IMG/VR virus record: IMGVR_UViG_3300032607_000889
Location: 1-42,217 of that record
Origin: a virus
Direction: 5' to 3' (one strand)
Length of the DNA: 42,217 nt
Shown piece by piece: positions 34,633 to 39,632 of this stretch. The position numbers and the translations under genes are program-made. Each line of letters begins with the position of its first letter. Position 1 is the first letter of the stretch. The notes under the pieces were generated by a model. The model was given only the letters and a program-made list of their open reading frames with translations. It had not been told where the DNA came from and ran no database searches.

Positions 34633-34767
34633 ATGAACAAACAATACACTGAACAACAACTGTCCCGCTTTGATCGCTTCTGTGATCGTCACGGCCTGCA
34701 ATTTAATAACTTGGCCGAATATCGCGGCGCACTGGATCAATTTTTTCTTGAGGATGACGCAGAATGA
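34633..34767 (+). CDS. 44-residue acidic protein, leaderless
   Basis: Starts MNKQYTEQQLSRFDRFCDR and ends DQFFLEDDAE. The -10 box TATAAT (34621-34626) ends six bases before the ATG and there is no ribosome site. The stretch TATAATTAACTCATGAACAA is repeated at the start of the 35485 gene, so the promoter-start unit has been copied. Its stop overlaps the next gene by ATGA. Function unknown. Confidence 0.6.
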   Translation: MNKQYTEQQLSRFDRFCDRHGLQFNNLAEYRGALDQFFLEDDAE

Positions 34768-34970
34768 TAGATAATAAATTGCTTGACTTGCAACGTGAAT
34801 TGTGGGACTTATACAAGGAGGTTAACGGTGTGCGTCCCCGATACTGGGAGCAGGAGGAATGGGATTCTGTAGAATTTTTGGAAGAACAACGTGCGATACT
34901 ACTTGACATTGTAGATAAATTCACGCCACTAAAGGCTGCCTTTGAAGGCTGGGATAAAGTCGAAGCGTAA
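34764..34970 (+). CDS. Hypothetical 68-residue protein
   Basis: A helical, acidic protein (MIDNKLLDLQRELWDLYKE) with NGVRPRYW in the middle. It overlaps the upstream gene by 4 bp and should be translated by coupling. A GGAG lies inside but no independent start site is evident. Not recognised; the WDLY...NGxRPR pattern is the most likely conserved feature. Confidence 0.6.
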   Translation: MIDNKLLDLQRELWDLYKEVNGVRPRYWEQEEWDSVEFLEEQRAILLDIVDKFTPLKAAFEGWDKVEA

Positions 34971-34974
34971 TACT

Positions 34975-34998
34975 AATACCCGGCATAATCCGGGTATT
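34975..34998 (+). terminator. Hairpin after the 34764-34970 gene
   Basis: A 9-bp stem (AATACCCGG / CCGGGTATT) with the loop CATAAT lies directly after the stop. Confidence 0.7.
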
Positions 34999-35024
34999 AT
35001 CTGTAATATTAACTAAGGGTATAT

Positions 35025-35324
35025 ATGAATAAAGTTATTAAGGCACTGATGGTATTGGGCGAATGGGAGATGACCAGCATTAACACTGTTGCAGACATTA
35101 CCCTGTATATTGGCATTACTGCCGACACTGCACGTATTCTGGTTGATGTTGATGGTATTGATTTCTTTTATACTAAAGACACAAAAGATATTGCAGCGGT
35201 TCGGGCTGCACATAAACTGTTTTGCTATGGTGAGGATAATGTAACTCAGGCAGAATATGCACTGGCTGAGACACTGCAGCCTGTTATTGGCGATGGCTGT
35301 AAGTTGCATCGCTTTATACCATAA
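35025..35324 (+). CDS. Hypothetical 99-residue protein
   Basis: Reads MNKVIKALMVLGEWEMTSIN at the start, then VADITLYIGITADTARILVDVDGIDFFYTKDTKDIAAVR. The first 60 residues look like a winged-helix unit (helix, helix, IGITADTARILVD recognition-type helix), so DNA binding is possible but unproven. AAGGG precedes the ATG. A GC-rich stretch with parS follows within 10 bp. Confidence 0.6.
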   Translation: MNKVIKALMVLGEWEMTSINTVADITLYIGITADTARILVDVDGIDFFYTKDTKDIAAVRAAHKLFCYGEDNVTQAEYALAETLQPVIGDGCKLHRFIP

Positions 35325-35333
35325 TAGCCCCGG

Positions 35334-35349
35334 TGTTTCACGTGAAACA
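35334..35349. promoter_or_regulatory. parS site 1 (exact)
   Basis: TGTTTCACGTGAAACA, identical to the widely conserved chromosomal ParB-binding site. It is embedded in a longer 20-bp palindrome (35332-35351). Confidence 0.85.
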
Positions 35350-35352
35350 CCT

Positions 35353-35375
35353 CAAACGCGAATCATTCGCGTTTG
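35353..35375. repeat. Palindrome A, copy 2 (compensated variant)
   Basis: Arms CAAACGCGAAT and ATTCGCGTTTG. The T-to-C change in one arm is matched by A-to-G in the other, which keeps the pairing. Confidence 0.9.
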
Positions 35376-35386
35376 GAGGCGCCAAA

Positions 35387-35416
35387 ATTATACCATATAA
35401 TTTTGGCCCGTGTCAA
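35387..35416 (-). promoter_or_regulatory. Leftward module promoter 2
   Basis: TTGACA (35411-35416), 18-bp spacer, TATAAT (35387-35392) with TGG before the -10. A 12-bp inverted repeat (35381-35407) spans spacer and -10. Palindrome A follows at about +6 and parS at about +32. Confidence 0.8.
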
Positions 35417-35472
35417 TGATTTTTGTGAAAATATATTTTTATTTTGTGCGAAAAAACCACGCTTTTTTGTTG

Positions 35473-35478
35473 TATAAT
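35473..35478 (+). promoter_or_regulatory. -10 box of a leaderless promoter
   Basis: TATAAT with TTAACTC-type spacing; six bases to the ATG at 35485. Nearly identical to the unit at 34621. Confidence 0.6.
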
Positions 35479-35484
35479 TAACTC

Positions 35485-35610
35485 ATGAACAAATTTGTTG
35501 CCTTTGGTATCCTAACAATCTCTGTGCCAGTCTTGGCATTTGCTGGTTTAATTGTTGGCCCTGATTTTATTTTTTGGCCCCTGACAAAATTCGTATTTTC
35601 TTTGGTATAA
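35485..35610 (+). CDS. 41-residue membrane protein, leaderless
   Basis: Begins MNKFVAFGILTISVPVLAFA and ends LTKFVFSLV, with one long or two short hydrophobic helices. It has no ribosome site and the -10 box is six bases from the ATG. Its stop codon lies inside the -10 box of the SprT-like gene (TGGTATAAT). Function unknown. Confidence 0.5.
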   Translation: MNKFVAFGILTISVPVLAFAGLIVGPDFIFWPLTKFVFSLV

Positions 35611-35611
35611 T
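35606..35611 (+). promoter_or_regulatory. -10 box of the SprT-like gene
   Basis: Extended TGGTATAAT, seven bases before the ATG at 35619, so the mRNA should have no leader. Confidence 0.55.
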
Positions 35612-35618
35612 TTAACTT

Positions 35619-35975
35619 ATGCGAACACTACAACAAACCCTCGATATTGTAACCAACTCTGTTTGGCAGGGGCTGGCTGAAACATATCCAAAATTGCTGC
35701 GATTTGACCCGCCTAAAATTATCTTGTGCAATCGGCTTACAAAAACAGCGGGAAAAAATTATCAGACCTTAAACAAGGTTCACATGGCAAATAAATTTTT
35801 TGCCCGTAATTATCAGGAAATGTTACACGTTATTTTGCCGCATGAATTGGCGCATCAAGCCGACTATAATTTATTTGGAGAATCAGAAAAAAAATGTGGT
35901 CACGGCGTGCGCTGGGCTGAAATTATGCTACAATTAGGGCTTCCCGCAAACAAATATCATTCACTGGAAATTTAA
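35619..35975 (+). CDS. SprT-like zinc metalloprotease
   Basis: 118 residues. The zinc site is seen as HELAHQADY (HExxH) near residue 76, followed by HGVRWAEIMLQLG near 95, the third-ligand region of the SprT/Spartan family. In cells such domains cut proteins crosslinked to or stalled on DNA. The first part (PKIILCNRLTKTAGKNYQTLNKVHMANKFF) matches the family's beta-sheet edge. The C-terminal zinc ribbon of full-length SprT is missing, so this is a minimal protease domain. It is probably translated from a leaderless mRNA. Substrate unknown; host DNA-bound proteins are possible. Confidence 0.75.
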   Translation: MRTLQQTLDIVTNSVWQGLAETYPKLLRFDPPKIILCNRLTKTAGKNYQTLNKVHMANKFFARNYQEMLHVILPHELAHQADYNLFGESEKKCGHGVRWAEIMLQLGLPANKYHSLEI

Positions 35976-35976
35976 C

Positions 35977-36189
35977 ATGACAAAAGTTTTTGAAACCCTT
36001 GGAACCATTGCCGGAATTATTGGGGCTTTTTTGGTTGCGTTTAAATTTGCACAATATGGATACCCTTTTTTCTTTTTGTCTTCTGTTTGTTTACTGATTT
36101 CTGCAATACGTTTAAAGCAAAAGAATTACATTGCGTTACAAGGTGTTTTCTTTTTGGCAAATGTTGTGGGGCTTGTAAACTACGTTTGA
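35977..36189 (+). CDS. Small membrane protein, three predicted helices
   Basis: 70 residues starting one base after the SprT-like stop. Hydrophobic segments lie at about 9-24, 28-44 and 52-70 (GTIAGIIGAFLVAFKFA; PFFFLSSVCLLISAI; ALQGVFFLANVVGLVNY), with the N(A)xGLxNY ending common in small PnuC-like or CBU_0592-like membrane proteins. It probably needs coupling with the upstream gene for translation, as no ribosome site is seen. Function unknown. Confidence 0.6.
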   Translation: MTKVFETLGTIAGIIGAFLVAFKFAQYGYPFFFLSSVCLLISAIRLKQKNYIALQGVFFLANVVGLVNYV

Positions 36190-36193
36190 AACC

Positions 36194-36217
36194 GTGAAAC
36201 AGTTTATACTGTTTCAC
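36194..36217 (+). terminator. Hairpin overlapping parS 2
   Basis: A 10-bp stem (GTGAAACAGT / ACTGTTTCAC) with the loop TTAT; its right arm is half of parS 2. The two structures exclude each other as RNA or cruciform. Confidence 0.55.
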
Positions 36218-36225
36218 GTGAAACA
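36210..36225. promoter_or_regulatory. parS site 2 (exact)
   Basis: TGTTTCACGTGAAACA, exact match to the chromosomal ParB site. Confidence 0.85.
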
Positions 36226-36252
36226 CACAAATGCGAATGATTCGCATTTGTG
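36226..36252. repeat. Palindrome A, copy 3
   Basis: Arms extended to 13 bp (CACAAATGCGAAT / ATTCGCATTTGTG) around one G. Confidence 0.9.
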
Positions 36253-36261
36253 GGCGCCAAA

Positions 36262-36291
36262 ATTATACCACATAATTTTGGCCCGTGTCAA
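36262..36291 (-). promoter_or_regulatory. Leftward module promoter 3
   Basis: TTGACA (36286-36291), 18-bp spacer, TGG plus TATAAT (36262-36267); inverted repeat 36256-36282. Confidence 0.8.
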
Positions 36292-36295
36292 GCTT

Positions 36296-36346
36296 TTTGC
36301 GATTGATTTTTACTATCGGGTCGATAGGAAAAGACAATGACGATTT
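36296..36346 (+). repeat. Direct repeat C, copy 1
   Basis: Shares GCGATTGATTTTT, CTAT and AAAAGACAATGACGATTT with 37048-37104. Both copies sit just upstream of a rightward promoter for an enzyme gene. Confidence 0.75.
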
Positions 36347-36357
36347 TTTATAAAAAC

Positions 36358-36386
36358 TTGCACAAACCACAAAAACCCGCTATAAT
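36358..36386 (+). promoter_or_regulatory. Promoter of the HAD phosphatase gene
   Basis: TTGCAC (36358-36363), 17-bp spacer, TATAAT (36381-36386); leader of about 26 nt with AAGGA before the ATG. Confidence 0.75.
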
Positions 36387-36418
36387 AAACACATACCAAG
36401 CAAACAAGGAAACACAAA

Positions 36419-36895
36419 ATGGCTAAAATTAATCGGGTTGCAATTTACGACATGGACGGCACAATCGTTGACTCAAGCGCGCGTTATCGCACAATCGTTG
36501 ACGAATCCGGCGAACGTATCGATCTTGATTACTGGAGAGAAAATCAAGGCTTGGCAATGCAAGATAAACTGTTGCCATTATACACACAATATCAGGCTGA
36601 TTTGGCTGATAACTCATGCTATGTTATTATTGCCACTGCGCGGGTAATGAATGAGCCAGATTGGGAATTTGTTGACGATATTTTAGGCGCTCCTGATTAT
36701 TTTATTTCACGCAAAGACGGTGATACACAATCAGGCAAAACACTTAAAATTAACGGTTTGGCAAAGTTTTTTAATCTAAATAATTTCAAAAATGCTGATT
36801 TTGTTTTTTACGAAGATAATGTTAGTTATTTAAAAGCGGTTTGTGACCGTTTTAATATTCGTGGTGTTTACATTCCAAGCAAACAAGGTCACTAA
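36419..36895 (+). CDS. HAD-superfamily phosphatase
   Basis: 158 residues with all HAD motifs: DMDGT (11-15, the nucleophile Asp11 and acid Asp13), IATAR (motif II, near 71), Lys in KTLKINGL (motif III) and YEDN (motif IV, near 137). The small cap region fits phage HAD proteins acting on nucleotides or on DNA/RNA 3' phosphates. It neighbours a DEDDh exonuclease with a nearly identical upstream sequence, suggesting joint control in nucleic acid metabolism. The true substrate cannot be read from sequence. Confidence 0.8.
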   Translation: MAKINRVAIYDMDGTIVDSSARYRTIVDESGERIDLDYWRENQGLAMQDKLLPLYTQYQADLADNSCYVIIATARVMNEPDWEFVDDILGAPDYFISRKDGDTQSGKTLKINGLAKFFNLNNFKNADFVFYEDNVSYLKAVCDRFNIRGVYIPSKQGH

Positions 36896-36927
36896 AATAT
36901 AAAGCCGGGTTTACCCGGCTTTATATT
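36896..36927 (+). terminator. Bidirectional terminator after the HAD gene
   Basis: A 14-bp stem (arms 36896-36909 and 36914-36927, GC-rich inner part AAAGCCGGG) with the loop TTTA. T-rich sequence follows on both strands, so it could stop the HAD transcript and the leftward transcript from module 4. Confidence 0.85.
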
Positions 36928-36940
36928 TTCACGTGAAACA
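36925..36940. promoter_or_regulatory. Near-parS site (14 of 16)
   Basis: ATTTTCACGTGAAACA differs from parS only in the first two bases; the right half is perfect. It lies 13 bp from parS 3. Confidence 0.55.
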
Positions 36941-36952
36941 TTTGCGCTTGAA

Positions 36953-36968
36953 TGTTTCACGTGAAACA
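36953..36968. promoter_or_regulatory. parS site 3 (exact)
   Basis: TGTTTCACGTGAAACA within a 20-bp palindrome (36951-36970). Confidence 0.85.
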
Positions 36969-36978
36969 TTCCAGAACC

Positions 36979-37001
36979 CAAATGCGAATCATTCGCATTT
37001 G
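36979..37001. repeat. Palindrome A, copy 4
   Basis: Arms CAAATGCGAAT and ATTCGCATTTG around C, at about +6 to +28 from module promoter 4. Confidence 0.9.
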
Positions 37002-37012
37002 GCGGCGCCAAA

Positions 37013-37042
37013 ATTATACCATATAATTTTGGCCCGTGTCAA
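37013..37042 (-). promoter_or_regulatory. Leftward module promoter 4
   Basis: TTGACA (37037-37042), 18-bp spacer, TGG plus TATAAT (37013-37018); inverted repeat 37007-37033. Confidence 0.8.
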
Positions 37043-37047
37043 GGGCC

Positions 37048-37104
37048 GGGCGATTGATTTTTTCTATGGTTAGGGCGGGCGTGATAGTAAAAGACAATGA
37101 CGAT
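37048..37104 (+). repeat. Direct repeat C, copy 2
   Basis: Counterpart of 36296-36346, with a longer middle part. Ends AAAAGACAATGACGATTT as copy 1 does. Confidence 0.75.
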
Positions 37105-37119
37105 TTATTTAAAAATACT

Positions 37120-37147
37120 TTGACAAAGGCCAAAACTACGCTATAAT
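37120..37147 (+). promoter_or_regulatory. Promoter of the exonuclease gene
   Basis: TTGACA (37120-37125), 16-bp spacer, TATAAT (37142-37147). Transcription should begin at the ATG of a 16-codon mini-gene. Confidence 0.8.
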
Positions 37148-37153
37148 CTATAC

Positions 37154-37204
37154 ATGGCAGCAAAGAGCTACCATCCGCGATTATCCGGCGGTTCCGGTTT
37201 ATAA
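37154..37204 (+). CDS. 16-codon leader mini-gene
   Basis: Reads MAAKSYHPRLSGGSGL and stops six bases before the AAGG-type site of the exonuclease gene. Its ATG is six bases after the -10 box, as in the leaderless genes here. It may be a leader peptide that tunes exonuclease translation, or merely the transcript start. No independent support. Confidence 0.35.
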   Translation: MAAKSYHPRLSGGSGL

Positions 37205-37213
37205 GGTTACAAA

Positions 37214-37912
37214 ATGGCAAAAAAGCAATTCTTCGCAATTCTCGATACAGAAACCACAATGGCTGATACTGTTGCCGATTTTGCAATTATTATCGTTGAC
37301 CGTGAAGGCAAGATTTATAATCAATGCGCGGTTCTGGTTGCTGGACATTATAGCACGCATGAGCTTTTTCACGATAAAGCTGCAAACGACATTTGGGGTT
37401 ATTCTGGTTTGGAAAAACGCAAAGCAAATTATGCTGCAATGCTTGATTCTGGAACTCGCATGGTTGCTTCTGTTGCTGCAATTAATAAATGGATTAATCA
37501 AGCCATTGGCAAATATAATCCTGATTTGACTGCTTATAATCTGGCGTTCGATAAGTCAAAATGCCTTAATACTGGAATTGATTTGTCCGGTTTTAATTCC
37601 GAGTTTTGTTTGTGGTCTGCTTCTGTTGGTAATATCTGCAACAAAAAAGATTTTCGACAATTTGCTCTTGATAATCACGCGTTCAATAAGCCTACGGCGC
37701 AAGGTAATATGACCTTTCAAACTAATGCCGAAATTGTTTGTGGCTTTATTAATGGCGAGTTTGTAAAAGAGCCGCATACTGCCCTTGAAGATGCGCGAGA
37801 TTTTGAGTTGCCTATTCTCAAAGCCATTATCAAAAAGCGTAACTGGAAAGATAATATCAAGCCTTATAACTGGCGCGATTTTCAAGCCAAAAACTGGTTT
37901 ACTGCTAAATAA
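37214..37912 (+). CDS. DEDDh 3'-5' exonuclease (DnaQ/RNase T-like)
   Basis: 232 residues. The DEDD acidic positions are seen: LDTETT (Asp10, Glu12) as Exo I, TAYNLAFDKSKC (Asp near 114) as Exo II, and HTALEDARDFELPIL (His and Asp near 188-193) as Exo III of the h type. The middle carries several Cys and an insertion (FCLWSASVGNICNKKDFRQFALDNHAFN). The protein would remove nucleotides from DNA or RNA 3' ends; it may recycle host DNA or proofread. AAGG lies before the ATG. It is monocistronic, between a promoter and a UUCG terminator. Confidence 0.85.
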   Translation: MAKKQFFAILDTETTMADTVADFAIIIVDREGKIYNQCAVLVAGHYSTHELFHDKAANDIWGYSGLEKRKANYAAMLDSGTRMVASVAAINKWINQAIGKYNPDLTAYNLAFDKSKCLNTGIDLSGFNSEFCLWSASVGNICNKKDFRQFALDNHAFNKPTAQGNMTFQTNAEIVCGFINGEFVKEPHTALEDARDFELPILKAIIKKRNWKDNIKPYNWRDFQAKNWFTAK

Positions 37913-37918
37913 ATAATA

Positions 37919-37936
37919 TAAGCCCTTCGGGGCTTA
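37919..37936 (+). terminator. UUCG hairpin after the exonuclease gene
   Basis: TAAGCCC-TTCG-GGGCTTA with further partial AT pairing outside. Confidence 0.75.
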
Positions 37937-37966
37937 TTATCCCGATTATTAATAAAGGAATATAAA

Positions 37967-38110
37967 ATGGCTAATGAATTTGATTTGGTTGATGAAATGA
38001 TGTGGGAAGATTTAACCGAGTTTTTAACGCTGGAAGAGGCAGGGCTTGAAAATTCTGATTATGATACTGTTACTGCTAAAATGAAACCATACTTTGATGA
38101 GGAACTATAA
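37967..38110 (+). CDS. 47-residue very acidic protein
   Basis: Starts MANEFDLVDEMMWEDLTEFL and ends MKPYFDEEL. It has many Asp and Glu and few basic residues, as in DNA mimics or small inhibitors, but nothing more specific can be seen. AAAGGA precedes the ATG. The stop overlaps the next start as TAATG, so the two are coupled. Confidence 0.65.
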   Translation: MANEFDLVDEMMWEDLTEFLTLEEAGLENSDYDTVTAKMKPYFDEEL

Positions 38111-38295
38111 TGGCTGGAATGATTTTGAATTATACTTTTCGCGATGATGCCCTTATTCAATTGGACGGCCCGGACGTAGTATACTGGCCCGGTATGGGTA
38201 AACCGGAATTTATGGGTAAACTGAATGATTATGCTGAAATATATCCGGCTAGAATAACCGAACTGGTTGCCGAGGGTATTATCACTGCAAAATAA
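38110..38295 (+). CDS. Hypothetical 61-residue protein
   Basis: Reads MAGMILNYTFRDDALIQLDG, then PDVVYWPGMGKPEFMGKLNDYAEIYPARITELVAEGIITAK. It has a beta start and a helical end. It is coupled to the acidic protein by TAATG. Not recognised. Confidence 0.6.
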   Translation: MAGMILNYTFRDDALIQLDGPDVVYWPGMGKPEFMGKLNDYAEIYPARITELVAEGIITAK

Positions 38296-38297
38296 AT

Positions 38298-38329
38298 AAT
38301 AACCGATAATCGCAAGATTATCGGTTATT
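38298..38329 (+). terminator. Bidirectional hairpin after the 38110-38295 gene
   Basis: A 13-bp stem (AATAACCGATAAT / ATTATCGGTTATT) with the loop CGCAAG. On the minus strand it runs into TATTTATTTT, so it can also stop the leftward transcript from module 5. Its last base is the first base of parS 4. Confidence 0.8.
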
Positions 38330-38344
38330 GTTTCACGTGAAACA
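38329..38344. promoter_or_regulatory. parS site 4 (exact)
   Basis: TGTTTCACGTGAAACA. Confidence 0.85.
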
Positions 38345-38353
38345 ACTCAGATG

Positions 38354-38376
38354 CAAATGCGAATGATTCGCATTTG
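38354..38376. repeat. Palindrome A, copy 5
   Basis: Arms CAAATGCGAAT and ATTCGCATTTG around G. Confidence 0.9.
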
Positions 38377-38387
38377 GGGGCGCCAAA

Positions 38388-38417
38388 ATTATAACATATA
38401 ATTTTGGCACGTGTCAA
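38388..38417 (-). promoter_or_regulatory. Leftward module promoter 5
   Basis: TTGACA (38412-38417), 18-bp spacer, TGT plus TATAAT (38388-38393); inverted repeat 38382-38408. Confidence 0.8.
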
Positions 38418-38430
38418 GCGTTTTTTTGGG

Positions 38431-38450
38431 TATTTTACGTTTGTTACACA
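38431..38450 (+). repeat. Direct repeat D, copy 1
   Basis: TATTTTACGTTTGTTACACA, repeated exactly at 39472-39491. Each copy lies between two leftward module promoters. Confidence 0.85.
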
Positions 38451-38459
38451 CATTCTTTT

Positions 38460-38476
38460 GCTATCATAACGATAGC
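38460..38476. repeat. Alternative hairpin at a leftward start, copy 1
   Basis: GCTATC and GATAGC around ATAAC. It takes the place of palindrome A at about +9 of the next promoter; the related copy at 39501 has the inverted loop GTTAT. Confidence 0.75.
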
Positions 38477-38490
38477 GCAAAGGCACCAAA

Positions 38491-38520
38491 ATTATACCAC
38501 ATAATTTTGCCCCGCGTCAA
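38491..38520 (-). promoter_or_regulatory. Leftward module promoter 6
   Basis: TTGACG (38515-38520), 18-bp spacer, TGG plus TATAAT (38491-38496). It has the same repeat over the -10 but a different downstream hairpin. Confidence 0.7.
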
Positions 38521-38572
38521 GGGTTTTCGCCAAAATACAACACAATTTAATTTCAAGTTATTTAATTTAAAC

Positions 38573-38602
38573 TTGCAGAAAGGCCCGTTTTTCCTTTATA
38601 AT
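38573..38602 (+). promoter_or_regulatory. Promoter of helix-turn-helix paralogue B
   Basis: TTGCAG (38573-38578), 18-bp spacer, TATAAT (38597-38602), leader of about 58 nt with a CCGGG...CCCGG hairpin before AAAGGA. Confidence 0.7.
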
Positions 38603-38666
38603 AGAGTCTTAGCAGGCAGTAACCGGGAACTGATAAAAACCCGGAATTCTCCAAAGGACTATCCAA

Positions 38667-38993
38667 ATGACCGCAAAAACCGTAAACTACACTCCAGAGC
38701 AAACCGTTCAAATCGTGGCTGATTATACCGCAGGTGTGACCGTCGAGCAAATTGCCGAAAACTTGGGCAAGTCGGTTCGCTCTGTTGTGGCTAAACTGTC
38801 ACGCGAAAAAGTGTATGTTGCAAAAACTTACGTTTCCAAAACTGGCGAAGCTGTCCAGAAAAAAGATGCCGTGGCTGATGCTATTGGCGCTGTGCTGATG
38901 ATGACGGAATCAGAAATCGAATCGCTGACCAAAGCCAACAAAACGGCATTGGCTAAAATCTTCTCGGCATTGGCTAATTCTCGGCCACTGTAA
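38667..38993 (+). CDS. Small helix-turn-helix DNA-binding protein, paralogue B
   Basis: 108 residues, very close to paralogue A (shared NYTPEQT, VADYT, GVTV, LGKSVRS, AKLSREKVYVAKTY). The HTH region is about residues 7-50, with the C-terminal ESLTKANKTALAKIF motif. Divergence from A is mainly at helix 2 (VEQIAEN versus VDAIAAE) and in the C-terminal half, so target preference may be similar. It has its own promoter, ribosome site (AAAGGA) and terminator, hence a complete stand-alone transcription unit between repeat modules. Confidence 0.75.
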   Translation: MTAKTVNYTPEQTVQIVADYTAGVTVEQIAENLGKSVRSVVAKLSREKVYVAKTYVSKTGEAVQKKDAVADAIGAVLMMTESEIESLTKANKTALAKIFSALANSRPL

Positions 38994-38995
38994 AT

Positions 38996-39017
38996 AAATG
39001 GGGCGCAAGCCCCATTT
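38996..39017 (+). terminator. Terminator after paralogue B
   Basis: AAATGGGGC-GCAA-GCCCCATTT, a 9-bp stem with a GNRA-type loop. Confidence 0.8.
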
Positions 39018-39019
39018 AA

Positions 39020-39028
39020 TGATATAAT
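39020..39028 (+). promoter_or_regulatory. Extended -10 promoter for the 39050 gene
   Basis: TGATATAAT directly after the terminator; AAAGGA precedes the ATG at 39050. Confidence 0.5.
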
Positions 39029-39049
39029 ATAATTTTAAAGGAAACTAAA

Positions 39050-39337
39050 ATGCAATCAAACTCCAAGCTCAATATGTTCGAAAAAGCTTTGCTCAAAGAT
39101 TTGCGCGCAGCATATAATAACGTGCGCTTTGCTCAAATGGGCAAAACCACTGTTGCATTTGCCCGCGTAGGTAATCTGGTTGAGTTTTCCACTGCAATTT
39201 GTGCAGATAATGAAAAGAAAAACCGGCCAAAGGTAGGTAAATTTTATGCGCTTACCCGCTTTGATAATAAACAAACTGTTAAAATGCAGGAATATGATTT
39301 TGATTGCATGATTGCCGAAATGTATATGCAAGACTAA
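39050..39337 (+). CDS. Hypothetical 95-residue basic protein
   Basis: Starts MQSNSKLNMFEKALLKDLRA. It has an N-terminal helix, then a beta hairpin region (NVRFAQMGKTTVAFARVGNLVEFST) and a basic middle (NEKKNRPKVGKFYALTRFDN). A small beta-rich nucleic-acid-binding fold would fit, but no family is recognised. It has its own promoter, ribosome site and strong terminator. Confidence 0.65.
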   Translation: MQSNSKLNMFEKALLKDLRAAYNNVRFAQMGKTTVAFARVGNLVEFSTAICADNEKKNRPKVGKFYALTRFDNKQTVKMQEYDFDCMIAEMYMQD

Positions 39338-39352
39338 TAATTAATATATAAT

Positions 39353-39377
39353 AAACCCGCGCAAGCGGGTTTTTTTG
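39353..39377 (+). terminator. Strong intrinsic terminator
   Basis: AAACCCGC-GCAA-GCGGGTTT followed by TTTTT; a textbook rightward terminator. Confidence 0.92.
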
Positions 39378-39387
39378 TATCTTTTTC

Positions 39388-39416
39388 CAAATGCGAATGA
39401 TTCTCATTCGCATTTG
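39388..39416. repeat. Palindrome A, copy 6 (long-arm variant)
   Basis: Arms of 13 bp, CAAATGCGAATGA and TCATTCGCATTTG, around TTC. The loop is changed but pairing is perfect. Confidence 0.9.
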
Positions 39417-39429
39417 GGGCTGCGCCAAA

Positions 39430-39459
39430 ATTATACCATATAATTTTGGCGCGTGTCAA
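39430..39459 (-). promoter_or_regulatory. Leftward module promoter 7
   Basis: TTGACA (39454-39459), 18-bp spacer, TGG plus TATAAT (39430-39435); inverted repeat 39424-39450. Confidence 0.8.
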
Positions 39460-39471
39460 GGGTTTATTGAG

Positions 39472-39491
39472 TATTTTACGTTTGTTACACA
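39472..39491 (+). repeat. Direct repeat D, copy 2
   Basis: Exact copy of 38431-38450, between module promoters 7 and 8. Confidence 0.85.
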
Positions 39492-39500
39492 TTAATTTTT

Positions 39501-39519
39501 TGCTATCGTTATGATAGCA
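39501..39519. repeat. Alternative hairpin at a leftward start, copy 2
   Basis: TGCTATC and GATAGCA around GTTAT, at about +6 of module promoter 8. Confidence 0.8.
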
Positions 39520-39530
39520 AAGGCGCCAAA

Positions 39531-39560
39531 ATTATACCATATAATTTTGGCCGGTGTCAA
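39531..39560 (-). promoter_or_regulatory. Leftward module promoter 8
   Basis: TTGACA (39555-39560), 18-bp spacer, TGG plus TATAAT (39531-39536); inverted repeat 39525-39551. Confidence 0.8.
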
Positions 39561-39632
39561 GGGTTTTTGCAAGTTTATTTTTATTGTTGTTTTTTTGCAC
39601 CTGGCACGATTTTTGCCTGCTGTCATAATTGG

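Noticed and set aside
35381-35407. The inverted repeat over the module as a simple terminator
   Set aside because: No U-tract follows, one strand carries perfect -35 and -10 boxes with constant spacing, and two diverged copies keep the promoter boxes but not the pairing.
38411-38722. 103-codon plus-strand frame across the repeat modules
   Set aside because: It runs through palindromes, two promoters and the start of paralogue B; the sequence is not protein-like and no ribosome site exists.
34503-39561. CRISPR array
   Set aside because: Repeats are 0.1-1 kb apart with genes between, palindromic and variable; spacing and repeat form do not fit CRISPR.
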